DNA of 64,000 nucleotides, from positions 1 to 64,000 of the forward strand of contig NZ_BAFB01000025.1 in the NCBI RefSeq assembly GCF_000248075.1, given 5' to 3'. Within the stretch, counting starts at the first letter, position 1. The number at the start of each line of letters is the position of its first letter. Positions 13,324 through 22,680 of this stretch are shown in pieces. The notes below the pieces were generated by a model that searched no databases, was not told the DNA's origin, and saw only the letters and a list, made by a program, of their open reading frames with translations. The position numbers were made by a program, and so were the translations under genes. The DNA is from Gordonia otitidis NBRC 100426. Its GTDB lineage: Bacteria > Actinomycetota > Actinomycetes > Mycobacteriales > Mycobacteriaceae.

Positions 13324-14333
13324 CGCACCGGACACCAGACGACCCCGCGGGCAACACGAATCCGAGGACCGACTCCCACGAGGTCGATGCAGGCAAACTC
13401 GACTCCGGCCCCGACAACGCGGAGCAGATCGAGGAGGTGCTCGCCGATCCCGAGTCGACGGCCGTCGTCGATCCGGCGGCAGTGGACGCACAACTCGCCG
13501 ATCCGGAAGCCGTAGCCGAAGCCGTTGCGCCGCAACGTGACATCGCAACCGCCGAGGGAGAGTCGCTGCTCAAGGTCGAGGGGCTGACGGTCGAGTTCGG
13601 TGGACTCGCCGCTCTCGACGACGTGACCTTCGACATCAAGCGTGGCGAGATCCTCGGCCTGATCGGTCCCAACGGAGCAGGCAAGACCACGTGCTTCAAC
13701 GCGATCACGGGTGTTTACCGGCCTACGCGTGGAACGGTGACCTTCGACGGCGCGCCGCTCGGCAAGATGTCGCAGCACAAGATCACCCGCAAGGGGATCG
13801 CCCGCACGTTCCAGAACGTGCGCCTCTGGGGTGAGATGACAGCACTGGAGAACGTCTCCGTCGGCACCGATGCACGCCACAAGACCTCGGTGTTCGGTGC
13901 GATCATGCGCACGCCGCGGCTCTACCGCGAGGAACATGACGCCGTCGACCGGGGCATGGCACTGCTCGAGTTCGTCGGTATCGGTGCCCGCGCCGCGGAG
14001 AAGGCGTCGAACCTTCCCTACGGCGATCAACGTCGCCTCGAGATCGCCCGAGCACTCGCGACCGAGCCCAAACTGCTGTGCCTCGACGAACCGGCCGCGG
14101 GCTTCAACCCGAGCGAGAAGTCGGCGTTGATGGAGTTGATCCAGAAAATCCGTGAGGACGGCTACACCGTGCTGCTGATCGAGCACGACATGCGGCTGGT
14201 GATGGGTGTCACCGACCGAATCGTCGTCCTCGAGTTCGGCCGCAAGATCGCCGACGGTACGCCGCGCGAGGTGCGCGAGAATCCCGCCGTCATCGCCGCA
14301 TACCTTGGAGTCCCTGATGACCAGATCGCCTGA
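13320..14333 (+). CDS. livG: Branched-chain amino-acid ABC transporter ATPase LivG with acidic N-terminal extension
   Basis: A cytoplasmic ATPase of 337 residues. The ABC domain begins near residue 83. It has Walker A (GPNGAGKTT), the LivG-type signature region LPYGDQRRLEIARAL (replacing the usual LSGGQ), Walker B (LLCLDEPAAGFNP) and the switch histidine in LIEHDMRLVM. The first 80 residues are an acidic, low-complexity, proline/alanine extension (DPESTAVVDPAAVDAQLADP) not found in ordinary LivG proteins of about 255 residues. The ATG at 13320 overlaps livM (ATGA), so the extension is translated if this start is used; no internal start with a better ribosome site is evident near the domain boundary. 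Confidence 0.9.
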   Translation: MTHRTPDDPAGNTNPRTDSHEVDAGKLDSGPDNAEQIEEVLADPESTAVVDPAAVDAQLADPEAVAEAVAPQRDIATAEGESLLKVEGLTVEFGGLAALDDVTFDIKRGEILGLIGPNGAGKTTCFNAITGVYRPTRGTVTFDGAPLGKMSQHKITRKGIARTFQNVRLWGEMTALENVSVGTDARHKTSVFGAIMRTPRLYREEHDAVDRGMALLEFVGIGARAAEKASNLPYGDQRRLEIARALATEPKLLCLDEPAAGFNPSEKSALMELIQKIREDGYTVLLIEHDMRLVMGVTDRIVVLEFGRKIADGTPREVRENPAVIAAYLGVPDDQIA

Positions 14334-15102
14334 TACCGACAAGCCTTCGGGCGAGACGAGTGCACCGGGGACGTCGAGCGGTGCTCCGGTCCTGGAGATG
14401 ACCGACGTGGTGATCCACTACGGTCGCATCCAGGCACTGCACGGCATCTCGCTGCGTGTGGACGAGGGGGAGTTGGTGACCCTTCTGGGCGCCAACGGTG
14501 CGGGCAAATCGACCACCATGCGCGGAATCTCGGGCCTGCTCAAACTCAGTCAGGGCGACATCCGCTTCCACGGGGAATCGATCACGAAACTGGCGCCGCA
14601 CGAACGTGTCTCGCGTGGCATCATCCAGGTCCCGGAGGGCAGGCACATCTTTCCGGGAATGACGGTGCTCGAGAACCTCGACATGGGTTGCTACGGAAGG
14701 AAATTCGAATCCAAGGCGGCCTACAGTCAAGCTCTCGATCAGGTTTTCGAGCTGTTCCCGAGGCTGAAGGAACGGCGCAAACAATACGGGGGCAACATGT
14801 CCGGCGGTGAGCAGCAGATGCTCGCGATCGGTCGTGGATTGATGGCACGGCCCAAACTGCTATTGCTCGACGAGCCGTCGATGGGACTCGCGCCCATGGT
14901 GATCCAGCAGATCTTCTCGATCATCGCGCAGATCAACGCCGAGGGCACGACCATCCTGCTCGTGGAGCAGAACGCCCAGCAGGCACTGAGCCGGTCAGAT
15001 CGTGGATACATCCTGGAGACCGGGTCGATTCTCAAAGAGGGGCCGGGCAGGGATCTACTCGTCGACGATGCCGTGAGGGAGGCCTATCTCGGCGTAGCCT
15101 GA
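14317..15102 (+). CDS. livF: Branched-chain amino-acid ABC transporter ATPase LivF
   Basis: The second ATPase has 261 residues. It has Walker A (GANGAGKSTT), a signature motif (MSGGEQQMLAIGRGLM), Walker B (LLLLDEPSMGLAP) and the switch histidine position as Gln (LVEQNAQQAL), which is normal for LivF. ATG 14317 lies 17 bp inside the livG end, with GGAG upstream. The longer frame from 14206 is only the antiphase of livG. A short polar N-terminus of about 25 residues precedes the domain. It forms the nucleotide-binding pair with LivG and is the last gene of the operon. Confidence 0.92.
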   Translation: MTRSPDTDKPSGETSAPGTSSGAPVLEMTDVVIHYGRIQALHGISLRVDEGELVTLLGANGAGKSTTMRGISGLLKLSQGDIRFHGESITKLAPHERVSRGIIQVPEGRHIFPGMTVLENLDMGCYGRKFESKAAYSQALDQVFELFPRLKERRKQYGGNMSGGEQQMLAIGRGLMARPKLLLLDEPSMGLAPMVIQQIFSIIAQINAEGTTILLVEQNAQQALSRSDRGYILETGSILKEGPGRDLLVDDAVREAYLGVA

Positions 15103-15106
15103 CGCC

Positions 15107-15688
15107 GTGACCGACTACCGAATCGACTCCTCCGGCTCGGACAAGAAGCTCGTCAGCGAGATCCTCGGCGAGGCTTTCGTCGACGACCCGGTGATGCGTT
15201 GGCTACAGCCCGACACCTCGAAGTACGCGGCTCTGTACCGAGCGCTGTTGACGGCCGGCCACGGATCACGAGGCCGGACGGACGTGTGCTTCGACGGCGA
15301 CCGTGCAGTGGGTGCCGCTGTGTGGGATCCGCCAGGGTTCCGACTCTCGGGCGGTCGGCAACTTCTTGCCGTGCCGCGATTCATCGCCGCACTCGGGGGC
15401 CGTTATCGCCGCGGTCAACTGATCGAGGAGATGTTCGCCGAGTACCGCCCCAGGGAGCCTCACTGGTATCTCGCATTCGTCGGTGCGACACTCCACGGAC
15501 GCGGCGTCGGCAGCACGCTGTTGCGAGCGGGCATCGAGAGCGTGACCGGCGCGTCGTACCTGGAGAGTTCCAACGAAGCCAACATCCCCCTCTACGAACG
15601 CTTCGGTTTCGTCGTGACCGCAGAGGTGAGACTGCCCGACGGTGGGCCTTCGGTGTGGCCGATGTACCGCGCTGCCGCCGGGGTCTGA
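15107..15688 (+). CDS. GNAT-family N-acetyltransferase
   Basis: A 193-residue protein of the Gcn5-related acetyltransferase fold. The acetyl-CoA binding motif is clear (HWYLAFVGATLHGRGVGSTL: strand, then the R/Q-x2-G-x-G-like loop HGRGVGS). The final segment ASYLESSNEANIPLYERFGF is the usual strand-Asn-helix end. GTG 15107 starts four bases after the livF stop, so the gene may be read through from the liv operon. Substrate unknown; such stand-alone GNATs acetylate small amines, antibiotics or protein N-termini. Confidence 0.85.
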   Translation: MTDYRIDSSGSDKKLVSEILGEAFVDDPVMRWLQPDTSKYAALYRALLTAGHGSRGRTDVCFDGDRAVGAAVWDPPGFRLSGGRQLLAVPRFIAALGGRYRRGQLIEEMFAEYRPREPHWYLAFVGATLHGRGVGSTLLRAGIESVTGASYLESSNEANIPLYERFGFVVTAEVRLPDGGPSVWPMYRAAAGV

Positions 15689-15721
15689 GATCTGTCGCAG
15701 GGCGTCACTAGACTCGTCAGG

Positions 15722-18520
15722 GTGAGTCCCGCGCAGAGTGCACCCGTGAAGAGTTCCACCGAGACCGCGTCGTCTTCGACGTCGTCTCGGTCGAGTGGCA
15801 AGGGCGGCAAGAACAAGCGTCAGCCGACGTTGATGCTGCTCGACGGACATTCGCTGGCCTACCGTGCTTTCTTCGCGCTGCCCGCCGAGAACTTCAAGAC
15901 TGCGACCGGGCAGACCACCAACGCGGTCTACGGCTTCACGTCCATGCTGATCAATCTGCTGCGTGACGAAGAGCCCACCCACGTGGCGGCGGCGTTCGAC
16001 GTATCTCGTAAGACGTTCCGCTCGGAGATGTTCCCCGAGTACAAGGCGCAGCGATCGAAGTCACCGGACGAGTTCAACGGGCAGGTCGAGTTGACCAAGG
16101 AGGTGCTCGACGCACTCGGAATCCCTGTCATGGCGATCGAGGGTTACGAGGCCGACGACATCATCGCGACGCTCGCCACGCAGGCCGAGGCGGAGGGCTA
16201 CAAAGTGCTCGTCGTCACCGGCGACCGCGACTCGTTGCAACTCGTCGACGACTCGGTGACGGTTCTCTACCCGCGTAAGGGTGTGTCCGACCTGACCCGC
16301 TTCACGCCTGAGGAGGTCGAGAAGAAGTACGGCCTGACGCCCACCCAGTATCCCGACTACGCCGCACTGCGCGGCGACCCGAGCGACAATCTGCCCGGTA
16401 TCCCCGGGGTGGGGGAGAAGACGGCATCGAAGTGGATTCGCGAGTACGGCTCCCTTGCGGAGTTGATCGACCACGTCGATGAGGTCAAGGGCAAGGTCGG
16501 CGATGCCCTGCGTGCGCACCTGGCATCGGTGCAGACCAATCGCCAGCTCACCGAGCTCGTCCGCGACATGGATCTGCCCGCGACCCCTGACGATCTCGCC
16601 ATGGTCGGCTGGGACCGCGACCGAATCCATCAACTCTTCGACGACCTCGAGTTCCGCGTCCTGCGCGACCGTCTGTTCTCGACGCTCAGTTCCGTTGAGC
16701 CGGAAGCGGAGTCAGGATTCGAACTCGACGGATCGATCCTCGGCGAGGGCGGGGTCCGCGAGTGGCTCGACGCCCACGCGCGTACCGGACGCAGCGGACT
16801 CACCGTGACGGCGCCGCATCAGGTCGTCGGCGCAGACGTGACAGGCGTCGCGATCGCGGCGGCCGATGGCACGTCCGGCTACGTCGATGTGACCACCCTG
16901 GGACCCGACGACGAGAAAGCGCTCGGCGAGTGGTTCGCAGACGCCACGATCGAGAAGGCACTGCACGAGACGAAATGGGCGATCCATGCACTGCGATCGC
17001 GTGGCTGGTCACTCGCGGGCGTCACCAGCGACACCGCGCTGGCCGCGTACCTTGTCCGGCCGGGCCAGCGAACCTTCAATCTCGACGACCTCGCGCTGCG
17101 CTACCTGCGGCGTGAACTGCGCGCCGACGACGGTGCCGACTCGGGTCAGCTCTCGCTTCTCGACGACGACGGAGGTGCGGCGAAGGTCGCCGAGCAGGCG
17201 ATGCTCGAGGCCCGCGCAGTCGCCGAACTGGCCGACACACTCGACACCGAGCTCGATCGCATCGACTCCAAGCCGTTGCTCACCGACATGGAGCTGCCGC
17301 TGCTGTTCGTGCTCGCCGATCTCGAGGCCGCGGGCATCGCGGTCGACGTCGAGCATTTCGGCGAGCTCGAGGAGACGTTCTCCGAGCGCATCCGCGCGGC
17401 CGCGGAGTCCGCATACGAGGTGATCGGTGAGCAGATCAACCTCGGCTCGCCCAAGCAACTGCAGACGGTGTTGTTCGACAAGCTCGACATGCCCAAGACG
17501 AAGAAGACCAAAACCGGCTACACCACCGACGCTGACGCACTGCAGACGCTCTACGAGAAGACCGAACATCCCTTCCTCGCCTATCTGCTCGAGCACCGTG
17601 ACGCGACCCGACTGAAGGTGACCGTCGACGGCCTGTTGAAGTCGGTCGCCGACGACGGCCGCATCCACACGACGTTCAACCAGACCGTCGCCGCCACAGG
17701 GCGACTGTCGTCGACGGAGCCCAACCTGCAGAACATACCGGTGCGCACCGAGGCGGGACGGGAGATCCGGCACGGCTTCGTCGTCGGATACGACAACGGT
17801 CCCGGCGGATCGGGCGAGCCGTACGAAACTCTGATGACCGCCGACTACAGCCAGATCGAGATGCGCATCATGGCGCATCTCTCCGGTGATGCAGGCCTGA
17901 TCGAGGCGTTCAACACCGGCGAGGACCTGCACAATTTCGTCGGGTCGCGTGCCTTCGGTGTGCCGATCGACGAGGTGACCACCGAGATGCGTCATCGGGT
18001 GAAGGCGATGTCATATGGTCTCGCGTACGGACTGTCGGCGTTCGGTCTCGCGGCACAGCTGCGGATCAGTCGCGAGGAGGCCAAAGAACAGATGGAGGCC
18101 TACTTCGACCGGTTCGGTGGCGTGCGTGACTATCTGCACGACGTGGTGCTCGAAGCGCGTCGAAACGAGTACACCGCAACGCTTTTCGGTCGACGACGCT
18201 ATCTCCCCGACCTCAACAGCGACAACTGGCAACGTCGGCAGGCGGCGGAGCGGATGGCACTCAACGCCCCGATCCAGGGCACGGCGGCCGACATCATCAA
18301 GGTCGCGATGATCAACGTCCACAAGCGACTCGTCGCCGAGAATCTCGCGTCCCGCATGTTGCTCCAGGTGCACGACGAGCTCGTCGTCGAAGTGGCGCAG
18401 GGCGAACGTGAGCAGGCCGAGAAGGTCGTCCGCGAGGAGATGGGCAGTGCGATCGATCTGTCCGTGCCGCTCGAGGTGTCGGTGGGATTCGGACGTTCGT
18501 GGGACGACGCCGCGCACTGA
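15722..18520 (+). CDS. polA: DNA polymerase I
   Basis: A family A polymerase of 932 residues for Okazaki-fragment maturation and excision repair. The 5' nuclease domain covers residues about 35-330 (LLDGHSLAYRAFFALP, EGYEADDIIATLA, VTGDRDSLQL, GDPSDNLPGIPGVGEKTA). The middle exonuclease-like domain lacks the D-x-E metal-binding motif, so proofreading is probably absent, as reported for other actinobacterial Pol I. The polymerase motifs are intact: motif A (MTADYSQIEMRIMAHLSGD), motif B (RHRVKAMSYGLAYGL) and motif C (LLQVHDELVVE). GTG 15722 adds a Ser-rich 35-residue N-terminus. It sits two genes before rpsA/coaE in the mycobacterial order, with transporters inserted. Confidence 0.96.
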   Translation: MSPAQSAPVKSSTETASSSTSSRSSGKGGKNKRQPTLMLLDGHSLAYRAFFALPAENFKTATGQTTNAVYGFTSMLINLLRDEEPTHVAAAFDVSRKTFRSEMFPEYKAQRSKSPDEFNGQVELTKEVLDALGIPVMAIEGYEADDIIATLATQAEAEGYKVLVVTGDRDSLQLVDDSVTVLYPRKGVSDLTRFTPEEVEKKYGLTPTQYPDYAALRGDPSDNLPGIPGVGEKTASKWIREYGSLAELIDHVDEVKGKVGDALRAHLASVQTNRQLTELVRDMDLPATPDDLAMVGWDRDRIHQLFDDLEFRVLRDRLFSTLSSVEPEAESGFELDGSILGEGGVREWLDAHARTGRSGLTVTAPHQVVGADVTGVAIAAADGTSGYVDVTTLGPDDEKALGEWFADATIEKALHETKWAIHALRSRGWSLAGVTSDTALAAYLVRPGQRTFNLDDLALRYLRRELRADDGADSGQLSLLDDDGGAAKVAEQAMLEARAVAELADTLDTELDRIDSKPLLTDMELPLLFVLADLEAAGIAVDVEHFGELEETFSERIRAAAESAYEVIGEQINLGSPKQLQTVLFDKLDMPKTKKTKTGYTTDADALQTLYEKTEHPFLAYLLEHRDATRLKVTVDGLLKSVADDGRIHTTFNQTVAATGRLSSTEPNLQNIPVRTEAGREIRHGFVVGYDNGPGGSGEPYETLMTADYSQIEMRIMAHLSGDAGLIEAFNTGEDLHNFVGSRAFGVPIDEVTTEMRHRVKAMSYGLAYGLSAFGLAAQLRISREEAKEQMEAYFDRFGGVRDYLHDVVLEARRNEYTATLFGRRRYLPDLNSDNWQRRQAAERMALNAPIQGTAADIIKVAMINVHKRLVAENLASRMLLQVHDELVVEVAQGEREQAEKVVREEMGSAIDLSVPLEVSVGFGRSWDDAAH

Positions 18521-18678
18521 TCTGCGCGCCGCACTTCACGTGCGTTGCGGTGTTCGCACTCGAGGCTGGTTACCGCCCCACTCGGCCGCCCACTCGAGGT
18601 TCGCCGACGTCGTCAGAAAAACAACAGTCGCTGGGGTGACTCCGCGGTGTTGTCAAGGGTTCTGGCAGTATTCACCAG

Positions 18679-19764
18679 ATGAGCGAGAAGCGTCGACTGT
18701 CGATCGGTGTCCTCGACGGCGACGGGATCGGGCCGGAGATCGTGCCGGTCGCAGTAGACGTGGCGAGCGCGGCCGCAGCGTGCGAGGACCTCGAATTCGA
18801 TTGGGTGCGTGCAGCTCTCGGTGTCGAAGCGATCGGGCCCCACGGAACGCCGCTGCCCGACTCGACGTTGGCGGCACTCGACGCGCTCGACGTATGGATA
18901 CTCGGACCGCACGATTCGGCGAGCTACCCGCAAGAATTCCGGAACGCACTCACTCCCGGCGCCACGATTCGCAAGAGGTTCGGCTTGTACGCGAACATCC
19001 GGCCGTGCCGCGCATACCAGGGTGTGGCGGCCACCGCCCCCGACATCGACGTGGTGATCGCTCGTGAGAACTCCGAGGGTCTCTACGCCGACCGCAACAT
19101 GAAGGTGGGCAGCGGTGAGTTCATGCCCACACCCGACATCGCGCTGGCCGTGGGGGTCATCACCCGCGACGCGAGCCGACGGATCGCTCGCGAGGCGTTC
19201 CGTCTCGCGCAACAGCGTGGGCGGCACGTCACGATCGTTCACAAAGCCAATGTGCTCCGCCTGAGCACAGGACTCTTCCGCGACGCGTGTCTGGAGGTCG
19301 CTGCGGAGTATCCCGACGTCGTCGTCGACGAACAGCATGTCGACGCCATGGCAGCGCTGTTGGTGCGCAGGCCGACGGACTTCGACGTCCTCGTCACCGA
19401 AAATCTCTTCGGCGACATCTTGTCCGACCTCGCGGCAGAACTCGCGGGCTCGTTGGGGATGGCCGGGTCGATCAACTGCTCGGACACCAAGGCCATGGCG
19501 CAGGCCAGCCACGGCGCGGCACCCGACATCGCCGGACGCGGAATCGCCGATCCCGTCGGCATTCTCGCGTCGACGGCCATGATGTTGCGGTGGTGGGGAG
19601 ATCATCGCGACGATGACGCGCTGATCCGGTGTGCATCGAGAATCGACTACGCCGTCGAGGCGACGCTTGCGGCGGGCATCCGCACCGCCGACCTCGGCGG
19701 TATCGCGAGCACCCGCGAGTTCGGCGACGCGGTCGCGGCGGCGACCGCGTGTACGCCCGCCTGA
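18679..19764 (+). CDS. Isocitrate/isopropylmalate-type dehydrogenase (NAD(P)-dependent oxidative decarboxylase)
   Basis: A 361-residue member of the beta-decarboxylating dehydrogenase family. The fold signature GDGIGPEI is at the start. ARENSEGLYADRNM is the substrate-loop region; the S/N pattern here is closer to isocitrate or tartrate enzymes than to 3-isopropylmalate dehydrogenases. VHKANVLRLSTGLF contains the catalytic lysine, and VTENLFGDILSDLAAELAGS holds the metal-binding aspartates. It has no leu or TCA neighbours. Substrate could be isocitrate, homoisocitrate, tartrate or 3-isopropylmalate; assignment beyond the family is not possible from context. ATG 18679 lies 158 bp after polA. 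Confidence 0.85.
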   Translation: MSEKRRLSIGVLDGDGIGPEIVPVAVDVASAAAACEDLEFDWVRAALGVEAIGPHGTPLPDSTLAALDALDVWILGPHDSASYPQEFRNALTPGATIRKRFGLYANIRPCRAYQGVAATAPDIDVVIARENSEGLYADRNMKVGSGEFMPTPDIALAVGVITRDASRRIAREAFRLAQQRGRHVTIVHKANVLRLSTGLFRDACLEVAAEYPDVVVDEQHVDAMAALLVRRPTDFDVLVTENLFGDILSDLAAELAGSLGMAGSINCSDTKAMAQASHGAAPDIAGRGIADPVGILASTAMMLRWWGDHRDDDALIRCASRIDYAVEATLAAGIRTADLGGIASTREFGDAVAAATACTPA

Positions 19765-19907
19765 GCACCGGCCGACGTCGAACGATGGTTAATCCTTCGT
19801 AACTATCCTGTGGAATCCGGTTGAAGCCAGTAAGTTACACGGGGTGTCGACGTGTGTCGGCGTGTTGTCTCGAGGCGCTCACCGAAGCGCCGGGGGAAGG
19901 GATCTCG

Positions 19908-20843
19908 ATGCGAATTCAGCGATCGACTCGTACTCGATCATGGCGGTTCGGCGGTGTGTTCGCCGCATTGGTGGCCATCATGGCGATGGTGCTCGCCGGG
20001 TGTACGAACAACGAATCCGACGAAGGTGGAAGTGGCGGCGCCGCGAGTTCCTCGAAGGCGGTGGAGGCGACCAAGGTCGACTCGATCGCCGCGCTCGTAC
20101 CCGAGCCCATCCGTAACTCGGGAACACTGGTCGTGGGTGTGAACGTGCCGTACTCGCCCAACGAGTACAAGGATCCTTCCGGCAAAATCGTCGGCTACGA
20201 CGTCGACCTCATGAACGCGGTCGCGGGAGTACTCGGCCTCAAGGCCGAGTTCAAAGAGGCTGACTTCGACAAGATCATCCCGGCCATCCAACAGGGCACC
20301 TACAACGTCGGGGCATCGTCGTTCACCGACAGCAAGGAGCGCGAGCAGCAGGTCGACTTCGTCACCTACTACAACGCCGGTGTGCAGTGGGCCCAGCAGA
20401 AGGGTGGCAACATCGACCCGAACAACGCCTGCGGTAAGCGCGTGGCGGTGCAGTCGACCACGGTCGAGGACACCGACGAGGTGCCCGCCAAGAGCAAGGC
20501 ATGCACCGATGCGGGCAAGCCCGCGATCGAGAAGGTCAAGTTCGACAGCCAGGACGAGGCGACCAACGCGCTCGTGCTGGGTAAGGTCGACGCGATGTCC
20601 GCGGACTCACCAATCACTGCGTGGGCGATCAAGCGCTCCGACGGCAAGCTCGAAACGGCCGGGGGCGTCTTCGACTCGCAGCCCTACGGCTACCCGGTGC
20701 AGAAGGGCTCGTCGCTGACGCAGGCGCTTCAGCAGGCGGTGCAGCATCTGATCGACAACGGGCAGTACAAGCAGATCGCCGAGAACTGGGGCGTCGAGGC
20801 AGGCGCCATCCAGAAGTCGGTCATCAATGGCGCGGTCAGCTGA
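19908..20843 (+). CDS. Glutamate-type amino-acid ABC transporter, substrate-binding lipoprotein
   Basis: A 311-residue solute-binding protein of family 3 (polar amino acids). ATG 19908 follows GGGGGAAGGG. The signal is MRIQRSTRTRSWRFGG with a hydrophobic core and lipobox LAGC, with the lipidated cysteine at residue 32. Family blocks are VGVNVPYSPNEYKDPSGKI, GYDVDLMNAVAGVLGLKAEF and QDEATNALVLGKVDAMSADS. The downstream permease and ATPase are separated by 3 bp and a 4-bp overlap. Family and operon suggest glutamate/glutamine uptake; specificity is inferred. Upstream at 19789-19804 is GTTAA-N6-GTAAC, loosely like a GlnR site. Confidence 0.86.
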   Translation: MRIQRSTRTRSWRFGGVFAALVAIMAMVLAGCTNNESDEGGSGGAASSSKAVEATKVDSIAALVPEPIRNSGTLVVGVNVPYSPNEYKDPSGKIVGYDVDLMNAVAGVLGLKAEFKEADFDKIIPAIQQGTYNVGASSFTDSKEREQQVDFVTYYNAGVQWAQQKGGNIDPNNACGKRVAVQSTTVEDTDEVPAKSKACTDAGKPAIEKVKFDSQDEATNALVLGKVDAMSADSPITAWAIKRSDGKLETAGGVFDSQPYGYPVQKGSSLTQALQQAVQHLIDNGQYKQIAENWGVEAGAIQKSVINGAVS

Positions 20844-20846
20844 CCT

Positions 20847-21806
20847 GTGACGACGCCGTCTGACGGCACGGTCGGGGTCGACTCTTCGAAAGTGGAGCCG
20901 ACCCCGATCAAAGCCGTACCCCTCAAACACCCCGGCCAGTGGATCGCGGCCGCAGTCGTCCTGATCCTGGTCGCACTCTTCATCTACGGTGCGGCCACCA
21001 ACGACGCCTATGCGTGGGACACCTACGCCAAGTATCTGTTCGACACCCGGATCATGCCGGGTGTCGGCTACACGCTGGCATTGACGGTGCTGTCGATGGT
21101 GATCGCCATCATCCTGGGCGTGCTGCTCGCCATCATGCGTCTGTCACCGAATCCGGTACTGCGAGCGACGTCGTGGGTGTATCTGTGGATCTTCCGCGGC
21201 ACGCCGGTCTACGTGCAGTTGGTGTTCTGGGGTCTGTTCCCGTCGATCTACAAGCGTATCGATCTCGGTATCCCGTTCACGGTGCAGTTCGCGCACTTCG
21301 ACATCCAATCGCTGAACGCGGCATTTCTTTTCGCGGTGATCGGATTGGCGCTCAACGAATCCGCATACATGGCCGAGATCGTGCGTGCAGGAGTCTCGTC
21401 GGTGGGTGAGGGACAGACCGAGGCGTCGGTGGCACTGGGCATGACGTGGTCGCAGACCATGCGTAGAACCGTGCTGCCCCAGGCGATGCGGGTCATCATC
21501 CCGCCGACCGGCAACGAAGTCATCAGCATGCTGAAGACCACCAGCCTCGTGGCGGCCGTGCCGTTCAGTCTCGAACTGTACGGACGCGCCCGCGACATCT
21601 CAGGCGTGATCTTCCAGCCGATCCCGCTGCTCATGGTCGCCTCGACCTGGTACCTCGTGGTCACCAGCATCCTGATGGTCGGTCAGTACTACCTGGAGCG
21701 GTACTACGCCCGCGGGGCCACCCGCGCGATGACGAACAAGCAGCGCAAAGCGCAGGCTGCGGCGGCCGAGGTCACTGATCCGCAGCACGGGGGTGGGGGA
21801 GTATGA
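20847..21806 (+). CDS. Amino-acid ABC transporter permease (GltK/HisM type)
   Basis: A 319-residue inner-membrane permease of the polar amino-acid family. The first membrane helix ([18 protein letters not shown]) is followed by a periplasmic loop and the His/Glu/Gln permease domain. The EAA loop that docks the ATPase is clear ([24 protein letters not shown], shown here as [20 protein letters not shown]). The C-terminal tail is basic and Ala/Gly-rich. GTG 20847 lies three bases after the lipoprotein stop. Only one permease is present, so it likely acts as a homodimer. Confidence 0.9.
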   Translation: MTTPSDGTVGVDSSKVEPTPIKAVPLKHPGQWIAAAVVLILVALFIYGAATNDAYAWDTYAKYLFDTRIMPGVGYTLALTVLSMVIAIILGVLLAIMRLSPNPVLRATSWVYLWIFRGTPVYVQLVFWGLFPSIYKRIDLGIPFTVQFAHFDIQSLNAAFLFAVIGLALNESAYMAEIVRAGVSSVGEGQTEASVALGMTWSQTMRRTVLPQAMRVIIPPTGNEVISMLKTTSLVAAVPFSLELYGRARDISGVIFQPIPLLMVASTWYLVVTSILMVGQYYLERYYARGATRAMTNKQRKAQAAAAEVTDPQHGGGGV

Positions 21807-22588
21807 CAACCGTGGAGAACACGTCCGGTCAACCGATGGTGCTCGCCGACCGCGTCTGCAAGAGCTTCGGTACCACCCAGGTCCTCAAGGGGATCTCGCT
21901 CGAGGTGCAACGCGGGGAAGTGCTCTGCATCATCGGTCCGTCCGGCTCGGGCAAGTCGACGTTCCTGCGATGCGTCAATCACCTCGAGGAGGTCAACGCG
22001 GGTCGGCTTTACGTCGATGGTGACCTCATCGGATACCGCGAGCGCGGCGGCAAGCTCTACGAGATGAGCCCGAAGGACGCGGCCAAGCAGCGTCGTGACA
22101 TCGGCATGGTCTTCCAGCACTTCAACCTGTTTCCGCACAGGACGGTGCTCGAGAACGTGATCGAGGCACCGACGCAAGTGAAGCGGGAGAGCAAAGCCGA
22201 CGCCGCGAAGCGTGCGGAGTACCTGCTCGACCGAGTGGGGTTGGCCGACAAGGCGTCGTCGTATCCGGCGCAGTTGTCGGGTGGACAACAACAGCGCGTC
22301 GCCATAGCCCGTGCGCTGGCCATGGAACCGAAGCTGATGCTCTTCGACGAACCGACGTCGGCACTCGACCCGGAGCTGGTGGGTGACGTGCTCGGCGTGA
22401 TGCGAGAACTCGCCTCGACAGGCATGACCATGCTCGTGGTCACGCACGAGATGGGATTCGCCCGCGAGGTCGCTGATCAGTTGGTGTTCATGGACGGTGG
22501 GGTCGTCGTCGAACAGGGCGATCCGCGTGAGGTCCTCGCCAACCCGCAGCATGAGCGGACGAAGACCTTCTTGTCGAAGTTGCTGTAG
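21803..22588 (+). CDS. Amino-acid ABC transporter ATPase (GlnQ/GluA type)
   Basis: A 261-residue ABC ATPase. Walker A is [12 protein letters not shown], the Q-loop [12 protein letters not shown], the signature [15 protein letters not shown], Walker [15 protein letters not shown] and the switch histidine [16 protein letters not shown]-type phrases such as [17 protein letters not shown] mark it as the polar amino-acid subfamily. It overlaps the permease as ATGA and closes the three-gene uptake operon. Confidence 0.93.
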   Translation: MTTVENTSGQPMVLADRVCKSFGTTQVLKGISLEVQRGEVLCIIGPSGSGKSTFLRCVNHLEEVNAGRLYVDGDLIGYRERGGKLYEMSPKDAAKQRRDIGMVFQHFNLFPHRTVLENVIEAPTQVKRESKADAAKRAEYLLDRVGLADKASSYPAQLSGGQQQRVAIARALAMEPKLMLFDEPTSALDPELVGDVLGVMRELASTGMTMLVVTHEMGFAREVADQLVFMDGGVVVEQGDPREVLANPQHERTKTFLSKLL

Positions 22589-22680
22589 CGCAACGCTGCT
22601 GGTCGTTCGTCGCGTGAACGACATCGGTATAGTCGACCCGGCTTGATATCCGAGACGATGGCGAAGCGGCGGGTGACAGT

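Noticed and set aside
13140-14342. 400-codon minus-strand frame over livM/livG
   Set aside because: Antisense shadow of the liv operon, whose genes have clear family motifs.
17009-17995. 328-codon minus-strand frame
   Set aside because: Antisense shadow of polA caused by high GC at third codon positions; no domain recognised.
18641-18670. TTGTCA upstream of the dehydrogenase as a third RecA-independent damage promoter
   Set aside because: The -10 at the required 11-bp spacing is AGTATT, not TAnnnT.
19789-19804. GTTAA-N6-GTAAC as a GlnR site before the glutamate transporter
   Set aside because: Only one half-site fits the GlnR consensus well; too weak to list as a site.
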